From contig WOGZ01000186.1 in the NCBI GenBank assembly GCA_009733775.1, forward strand, positions 1-64,000: a stretch of 64,000 nucleotides of DNA, given 5' to 3'. A program made the translations under genes and the position numbers. Shown here one piece after another: positions 56,870 to 64,000 of the stretch. Positions within the stretch are counted from its first letter, which is position 1. Each line of letters begins with the position of its first letter. Below the pieces are notes generated by a model. It saw only the letters and a list, made by a program, of their open reading frames with translations. It did no database searches and was not told the DNA's origin. Source of the stretch: Alectoria sarmentosa (lineage: Eukaryota > Ascomycota > Lecanoromycetes > Lecanorales > Parmeliaceae).

Positions 56870-59799
56870 CTAGGAACCCAAATGCTGTCGCGCCGGAGGA
56901 TTCGCATCATTCGCCTGCAGCCTCTTCTGCAACTTATCCGTAAACATGGCGCAGTTGTTCGTCGAATACTTATACGTGCCCATATCCTTCGTGACCAATT
57001 GCGCCATTGAACTGATCAGTTCCGGAGAAAAGTTCCCCGCGACAAAGCCCTGATCAGTCAGCTTGTTCCCATTGGTAATCCACTGCTTATCCGTTCTGAA
57101 GTCGTCACGGCGATAGAGTTTGCACCCTCCCGTTTGGCGATTGATGCCGATGTCCCAGGGGCGGGCGTCATAGTCCATTTGGACGTATCTCTTGCTGCCG
57201 TCCGAACAGCCCGGTTCGTCCTTTACGGTTTCGGTGATGAAGCCGACGATGAGGGCGTAATGTTCGGCGATGGGGTTGACCTGGTGGAGTTTTCCGATGG
57301 CGGGGAAGATTTCACGGAGCATGTAACCTTGGCCTTGTCTCCAGCCTCCAATGGGCTCTCTTGCGTTACGGCGGAGGAGTGCCATGGCCTCGGTATCTCT
57401 AGTCGGCATGGGGCCGGGTGCCCTTTTCACTTTGTCTGGCTTTTTGCAAGAGTCGTCGCTCTCCTTTGGCGGGTCGTGTTTCTTCGGCGCTGGCAGATCC
57501 TTGTCCGTTCCTGTTGGTTTGTTGATATTAAGAGTGTGTTTTTTGCCAAATACCTTGAATTCGGCTTTGCCTTCCTTTTCGATGCCCTTGACGCATCCTT
57601 CAACGATGGCGGGAGTGGCTGCGAGCTCTATGGCGTCTGCGATTTCGCCAGCGATTGGAATCAGGTCCTCTGCCAACTCGAGAGGTGCCAGCAGAGCAGG
57701 GACGGCGATTCGACAGAAAGCCTTTGCGGCTATATCAAGAGCCGCTTGTGCAGCTGCTGCCTCGGCCGCAGCCTTTGCAAAATCGCCTGCATCATTTTCC
57801 AGCTGGTCCTTCGACAAGCCCGACTTGAACCCGGCACAACAATAACTCTGAAGTCCGCCGTTACACGTCTGGCTCTCCTTCTTACTATTGTGGTTGTTTG
57901 TATTTTGGCTGACCTCGGTCTCGCCATCCTTGCAGCCGCTGACACAAGGCAGTCCCACGCCTTTCCATCCACGCCATTGGCATTTGCCTGTTTGAGTTCC
58001 ATCAAGGCAGCAAAGCGTCTGATACTTGTTTTTAGGGCAGCGATCTGTGGTACTCAATTGGCCGGGTTGCCCATTCATCTGCGTCACGGCATTCGTACCT
58101 GGCGGGCAGCTGACGCCGCATGGAGACGCTTGACAGGTAAGGCCTGCTTGCTGGTCGACGGACATTTGGTTCGCATTGCTCTGTTGGGGAGGTGTAACTG
58201 CGGGGGCAGGTCCGAGTCCATTGGACTTGGTCTGGTCGACTTGGTCCATCGCCCAGACCATGAGACCACCCAAGCACCGACTATTTGCAAAGTCTTTCTT
58301 CTGTGCGAATGTGTCCGTGTCGTCGTAAGAGACCCATTGATCTTTGTCCCACGTAATCCATTTGACAGCGGCCTTCTCATCATGAATGGGCTTCAGGTTG
58401 TTTTTAGAAATGATGTCGTCGATTTCCTCCAGATCTAATATACCTGCTGCGTTCGAACATGGTCCAGCTTTGGCACCACTAGCAAACTCGCAGACTCCGT
58501 TGGGTTTGTTGCAGGAAGGATCCTTGAGGGTGAAGCTTCGGCCATACCAACCTTGTCCCATTACCACTTTGGCAGGATCTACACCAGAACGCCAAAGCAG
58601 ATCTAAACCGAGGTCGATTTCTGTGATGTTCGTGTGTGGCGCAATGTATGGACCAACAAACTTAGACTGTGCGTCCCATATACCATGCAAATCGTAAGCC
58701 ATCAGGTTGAACCAGTCAACGGACTTTTGTATGCCCAGTAAATCGAAATGCTGCAAGTACCAATAAGAAGTGGGAAGCGTCATGGAAATACCATACTTCG
58801 TTCCGAAAGCTGCTCTCAGCTCGGCGGCAAGAGAGACATAGTTGGCCGTGTCTTGCGATTTACCGCCACGATCATCAGCTCCTGGGTACTCCCAGTCGAG
58901 GTCAATGCCATCAAAACCGTAGGTGTCCATGAACTTGATTAAGCCGCTGATGAACTTTCGGCGATTTTCGGAAGAGCTAGTCATCTCGCTGAAAGCGGTC
59001 TGCGTTGGACCTGGATCGGTGAAAGACCATCCTCCGACGGAAATCCAAGTCTGTAATGAGGATTTCTTGCTCTTCAAAGCCGTGAATCGACTGTAAAGAG
59101 ATGGACCGTTTGAGTCCATGGGTACGATCTCGAAGCTCGACGGGTCGAAAAATGAGAATGCGAAATTCATGTGCGTGAATCCGTCGAGGTTGAGGTCCTC
59201 GGGGGCGACTTTCTGACATTTTCGAGAGTCCGAACTGGCCCAAGACTCGTAGTAGCCAATTGTTCGCTTGCTCACACTGCTACCGCCTCCACAGCTAGGT
59301 CGCTTCACGCCACCACATCCGCCATACTTAGTGTCACACGTAGGATACACTGGATCGTCCTTGTTTTTCCACTGGCAAAACTCCGTGGTAGATCCACAGT
59401 AGCCGAATTCAGAGCAGCAGACGTTCAGAGGGCACTTTTGCTGACCTGCAGCAGCATATGGTCCGCACTGAGCTTTCGCATCGCCTGCAGATGCTTCGTC
59501 AATTGAGGGTCTACCGCTTACGGATTTTGGGACTCACAGTCGTGTTGACATCCATCTCCACAAAAGTCTTTGGAGTATCCACAAAGGTTCGTCTTACTGC
59601 AACAGGCGCCATTAGCGCACGGGGCTCCAGAATTGCAAGTTCCGGTTGGCAGGTCTCGAGCCGCCAATGGGACAGTGGTCAGTCGAGGGTTCAAGGATTG
59701 TTGTTTAAAGTGCCCATGTGAATCCCAGTCTGTTGAAATGGTAGCAGCACCCAATGAAGCTAAAGCGGCAACGGCCGCAGTGAGAAAATTGAGATGCAT
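56870..59799 (-). CDS. Subgroup-C GH18 chitinase (killer-toxin-alpha-like), 958 aa
   Basis: Exons 59538-59799 and 56870-59484 give 959 codons. The 53-nt intron uses GTGAGT and a TTGAC branch. Layout: signal peptide (1-19); two CBM18/hevein-like modules (~55-88 and ~93-124, Cys-rich with CCS and FGYCG patterns); GH18 barrel (~161-510) with SVGGW (236-240) and the catalytic DGIDLDWE (279-286, Glu286); a Cys-rich block with CC pairs (~540-640); an Ala-rich hydrophobic helical stretch; a KR pair at ~774-775 (Kex2-type); and a C-terminal domain with EHYALIVG (His829) and NNCAMF (Cys932). Subgroup-C enzymes resemble the yeast killer-toxin alpha subunit and are linked to attack on other fungi and to wall remodelling. 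LysM repeats common in this subgroup are absent here but lie in the divergent neighbour. Confidence 0.93.
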
Positions 59800-59863
59800 C
59801 GTGACGAGAAGATCAAAGGAGAATGTGCAAATACAGGGCAAGAAGCCCAGCGCGCAGCGGTGG

Positions 59864-59870
59864 ATATATA
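59864..59870 (-). promoter_or_regulatory. TATA-like element of chitinase gene
   Basis: TATATAT on the minus strand, ~65 bp before ATG 59799. Confidence 0.4.
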
Positions 59871-60764
59871 CGAAAAGATGAAACAACAAAGACGTAGGAG
59901 CAAATGCGAAAAGAGCTGATCTCACGAGAGATACAGCGACAGAATGAAAATGTTCTACACAGCGTGGGATACTGCGACGGGACCCAAGCTCTTATCCATT
60001 TGTGTTATTTTAGACTTGAGCGAAGTGACATGAGCAATCGAAAGCTCACGGAGCATCTGAGGGCAGTCTTCCAGGGATCAAGTCCCTGCGCCATGTTTGG
60101 CTCCTATCTCCTTGTTCCAGCCATCATTCTGCGTATTCCTTCGTTTGTTCCAGCGTATACTGTTGTAGATAGGTCCTACTGCAGGACGTGCAATGAGCCT
60201 CAATCACCAGTTCAATGTGATGAATAGGCCAGCTCGGACCAGGATAGGTCAATCCTCTGACATGCATTGTTGAGGCTGAGTCGAATAGGGTAAGGAGCAA
60301 CTCAGCTAAAAATGGAGATCTCAGAGGCGAAGCTAAGGCGGAAATCGCGCTTACCAACTAGGCCCAACTTCTGGCGCATAGAAGGCGACGTTGATTGGAT
60401 GTAACAACCAACAAATCCTTCTTGAATCTCGAAACATTGCAGAGCTGAAAAGGTATTCAAATCTTTCAGTGCTACGTCAAACAGAGCGGTAGCATGCATG
60501 CGCCTCGTACTGACATCCTCACATTTGGAGTTACAACGGTACTGCGGCTGCAAAGCTCAATTGCATCTTGTCCTCTTTGCTCATCCTTCACGTTTCATCT
60601 TGTTAGGCATTGGCATCACTCTATCGTTTCATCTCGAGATTCAGTTTATTGGAGCACTGTTCTTGGCCTGGGGAGGCTGCACTGTTCCATTTTCGGACCA
60701 CAGAGTCTCATGTTTCAAGGTCGGGCAGTGCTAAACTCCACGCACTTGGGATGGAGTGCATCTT

Positions 60765-60772
60765 TATAAAAA
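60765..60772 (+). promoter_or_regulatory. TATA-like element of LysM gene
   Basis: TATAAAAA on +, ~260 bp before ATG 61033. The distance is long, so confidence is low. Confidence 0.3.
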
Positions 60773-61032
60773 TGACCAGTCTCTCGCCCAGCATTGCATT
60801 TGCAGCTTGGGTTTTATCGTCAAAGTACTCTTTCTCTTTACTGAAGGTTTTGGTTGGCAACCTCTCTCTCTACGCATCACTCTCTTGGTTTCCCCTTCCG
60901 TTCAGAATATTTGTTTGCAGCGCATACCATACGTTGGGCGGTCTGCCTTGATCGCTCCTTAAGTAGCAAGACAGGAAATTGAGTGATTTGATGGTCACGG
61001 ACCCGCTTTCTCTCTTTCTTCCAACCCTCACC

Positions 61033-63372
61033 ATGGCTATCAATATCTTATATACCAGCGCTTTCGTTTTCGCCCTCCGCGCCGCGGCATTCAACCTTTA
61101 TCCGACCGTAAACCCAGACAGTCTAGCAAACTCCTTTGGAATCAGCATAGACTGCTTAGACGCCCTCAATGAAACAGTCACCTGTGATCAGACACTGTTC
61201 CAAATGTCAAATACAGTCGACAGCTACCTTTGGACCTCGGATAACATTACAGATCTCTGCACTGCAGCTTGCATTGCGTCTACCGCAAATTGGTGGTCAG
61301 ACGTGCAGGATAGGTGCGCCATGGACACTATCGCAGCGTACGGCAAGATGATACCGGCGGAGTCTATCGCGGGGAGATTCTCTGACGGCTTGAACATTGC
61401 TTGTTTACAATCCGACTTGAGTTCCTCTATCTCTAAGCCGTACTCAGCTTCTAGCTCGAGTTCTACTGGTTCAATCCCCTACTCAAACTTCAGCTCGGCT
61501 TCCACAGGCTCAGCTCCTTGTTTCAACTCCAGCTCGATTTCCAACGCGACTTCAAGCGGATCCTCTTGGTGCATTATTGAGTCTCAGGATTGGATTGGCT
61601 CCGATATCATTCGACCTGACTGCTCCACTGATTCCACCGACCCGTCTTGCCTTGATCCTATGAATGTTTCCCAAGAGAATGAGCGTATTGCGAACTTGTA
61701 CCCAAATGACATGGTAAGTAAAAGCCCATGCCGGAGGCACTCGCGCGTATCTACAGACTGTTTGTGATGCTACATCCACTGAAACGCGCTGACATCTCTT
61801 CTAGCTTTGTAGTAATTGCTTCATAAAGATGTTTCATCAAAGAATGTCATCACCATATCTACCCGACTCCGACTACTCCGACTACCTCGTGGCGCAGTAT
61901 CAAGACATCCTCGATGTATGCAAGGCTAGCATGCCTGAACTCATCATTCGATCTCTTCCTTTTTACGGCGACTCTCAGGTGACCTTTGGCGCGATGGCCT
62001 CTGACAGTGAAACCATGTAAGCCGACTGTCTTCTATTCCCTGCATTTAAAGCGATCCCCTGGCTTTGCCAGAGAGCCCAATGCTATTAGTTTGTGAAATC
62101 TGACAAGCCATGGTAGCCCTCCATTCTCGGCAAATGGAACTCGCTACTCAAATGGAACTCAATATACAAAGGGCACTAATAGCACTACCACCACATGTAC
62201 GGGTCAAACAATCCGGATAGCTGATCTAAATGGACCCGCTTTTTCTAACTTGAATGCATCGTTCTGCGATGCTCTGTCGAATAAGTACAGTGTGACCACT
62301 GGGGATTTGGGAGCTGTGTTTGAGAACCCGTATTGCCTGCCGACATATTCGTCATACTGTGTCCCTGCCGCATGTACACTCATGACGGTCGCCTCTGGTG
62401 CAACATGGTAGGTATTCTGCAAAAGTCTCCTTCCTACATATACTGACAGACCATAGCGACTCAATCGCGAGCTCTAATACTATCACTACGATTCAGTTCA
62501 TGAACTGGAACCCGAACATCAACGGTCTATGTAATAACCTCCAAGAAGGCGACTACGTTTGCGTTGGTTCCCCTGGCGGTTCTTATATACCTCCTCCAGT
62601 TTTAATCTCGGCAACGAACGCCAGCGTACAGCAACAAGGAGGAGAAAATGGAAGCAATACAGGCGCATTTAGCAGCTCGACCCTATCTAACAGCTCGAAT
62701 GCCCCTTTCAGCAACTCGACATCTCCAACCAACGCAACACGTTCACCATCCTCAGGCTCATCCGGCACCGGTTCCGCAGCTCCATCACCAATACAAAAGG
62801 GCATCTCAACACCCTGCACCAGATACAGCAAAGCTAAGCAAGGTGACTTTTGCTCCACGTTTGCTCTAGAGAACAACATTACTCCAGCCCAGCTCTACAG
62901 CTTGAACGGAGCGCTAGGAAATGCTGGCCAAAATTGTGGCACGGCCTTTTGGTCTGGATACTATTATTGCGTGGCCAGCAGTAATGCCCCTGCAGCTGGT
63001 GGCAAAATTTCTTATACTACGACTATTATCATGTCCACGGCCATGTCCACCATCATGTCCACCATCGACGTAGCTCCCACGAGCACCACCGTCACTACAG
63101 CAAGAACCACTACTCTAAACCCCATTGCCACGCCTCCTATTGCCAATGCACCAGCTGCAGCGTCACCCTCCCCCACGCAATCAGGTATCGCGTCGCCTTG
63201 TGCAAGATACGTTCAGGCCCACACGGGAGATACGTGCTCGTCGTTTGCAGCCGCAAATGAAATCACGCCTGCAGATCTTTACACCCGCAACAGCGCCTTG
63301 GGAGACACTGGCGAAAACTGTAACACGAAATTCTGGGGCGGTTACTATTACTGTGTAGGGGGGACTGATTAG
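61033..63372 (+). CDS. Secreted LysM-domain protein, 702 aa
   Basis: Four exons (61033-61713, 61805-62016, 62108-62407, 62457-63372) sum to 703 codons. The start at 61033 has a CACC-ATGG context and opens a signal peptide; an earlier in-frame ATG at 60991 would bury it. A Cys-containing N-terminal domain (ACIASTANWWSDVQDRC) and Ser/Asn-rich linkers precede the LysM part. LysM 1 starts near residue 398 (CDSIASSN... NWNPNI ... YVCV). LysM 2 (~515-570) and LysM 3 (~642-700) are clearly duplicated: both read PC.RY..A..GD.CS.FA..N.ITP..LY and end YYYCV. LysM modules bind chitin oligomers. With no enzyme domain, roles in shielding hyphae or aiding the adjacent chitinase are likely. Confidence 0.92.
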
Positions 63373-63719
63373 AGGGTGGTCAGACAGGTACTAGTACATA
63401 GGAGCTGCGTGCTGGTTTGGATTACCTATGTAGATATTATGAAATTGGAATCTCGTAGTAAGAAGAATGCTTTCTCAGCTTTGACCTCGCCGGCTCCAGG
63501 GACAGCGCCAAGTCATTAGCGTGATTTTTACAGACTTCCATCCCATTTCTTGCTCCTGGGCCAGACCCAAACCTACTCATTTAAATTGGAACAACATTTT
63601 GGACTCAACTGTCAGAGGACTCCTCACCTAATCAATTGAACCGAAAGCCCAAATCCACATTCTCATTCACCAATTCGCTCCCCACCTTCGCCAGAAACGC
63701 GTCAACCTCCACGGCCATC
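63373..63719. other. Intergenic
   Basis: Nothing was recognised between the LysM gene and the partial gene at the window end. Confidence 0.6.
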
Positions 63720-64000
63720 ATGCCCACCTGCCCCTTCCTCCTCCTCCCCCTCGAACTCCGCGACCGCATCTACGCGCAATTCGTCAGCATCAAGCATACC
63801 CAAACGCCCAAAGATGGCGAAGCTGCTCTCCGCTCCACCACATTCTACAATTGGAACTTCGACCCTGCCATCTTCCGCGTCAGTCGCCAGATCAGCCAAG
63901 AAGCCAAGGCAGTCATGGCGCGCGACAATCATTTCGTTGTCATTGAACGCGCAAAAGAGCTGGAGCAGGGGCCGGAAGATGTGAAGGTGGAGGATGCTAC
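63720..64000 (+). CDS. Partial F-box-like protein, cut by window end
   Basis: The frame opens at ATG 63720 and stays open for 93 codons to the last base. It begins PFLLLPLELRDRIYAQFVS, the same F-box-like start seen in the gene at 52531-53370, followed by FDPAIFRVSRQISQEA, the family's second conserved motif. Third positions are strongly C-biased. Function unknown; the 3' end lies outside the window. Confidence 0.75.
   Translation, partial: MPTCPFLLLPLELRDRIYAQFVSIKHTQTPKDGEAALRSTTFYNWNFDPAIFRVSRQISQEAKAVMARDNHFVVIERAKELEQGPEDVKVEDA

Larger units (their letters stand above)
59800..61032. promoter_or_regulatory. Shared divergent promoter of chitinase and LysM genes
   Basis: The ATGs at 59799 (minus) and 61033 (plus) face away from each other over 1.23 kb that holds no supported gene. 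TATA-like elements sit near both starts, so co-regulation is plausible but untested. Confidence 0.55.

Noticed and set aside
57134..58438. 434-codon plus-strand frame opposite the chitinase
   Set aside because: Antisense shadow of a GH18 gene with clear motifs on the other strand.

Overview
The window is nuclear DNA of a filamentous ascomycete (Pezizomycotina). Coding regions are broken by short introns of about 49-97 nt, mostly with GT...AG ends and CTRAC-like branch sites 10-25 nt before the acceptor. The gene content is typical of that group: GH18 chitinases of two classes, a LysM protein, a DyP-type peroxidase, a fungal rhodopsin-like 7TM protein, FLR1-type and FucP-type transporters and an SREBP-type bHLH factor. 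I see no rRNA or tRNA genes, CRISPR array or intact transposon. Exon boundaries were placed by hand; where given, the summed exons make a whole number of codons.

Left part (1-24 kb) is gene-poor and decayed. It opens with an AT-rich block. A ClpB-type AAA+ ATPase gene with an ankyrin-like N-terminus is broken by frame changes. A transcription-factor-like remnant and a small secreted Cys-protein remnant also look broken. A DyP peroxidase keeps six well-formed exons but carries two in-frame stops. Between these lie apparently intact genes: a forkhead-like winged-helix protein (5.6-7.9 kb), a class III chitinase (11.7-13.1 kb) and a seven-exon rhodopsin-like membrane protein (21.5-23.0 kb).

Middle part (25-36.6 kb) holds an FLR1-like multidrug transporter with a GC-AG intron, two divergently transcribed secreted proteins of unknown function, and a FucP-like sugar transporter. 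The stretch from 36.6 to about 49.7 kb is rich in minisatellites and microsatellites. It holds a coiled-coil ORF, the bHLH factor, a conserved-looking disordered protein, a low-complexity ORF and a membrane-protein gene that changes frame several times.

Right part (52.5-64 kb) is compact: an F-box-like/DUF7730-type protein, a TLDc-like protein, and a divergent pair made of a large subgroup-C (killer-toxin-alpha-like) chitinase and a three-LysM secreted protein sharing a 1.2 kb intergenic promoter. The window ends inside another F-box-like gene. The chitinase-LysM pair fits a coordinated chitin-directed module in which one partner cleaves chitin and the other binds it. The chitinase's C-terminal tail has a His...Asn-Cys pattern suggesting an extra papain-like (LRAT/NlpC-P60-type) domain, which I consider the most interesting lead.
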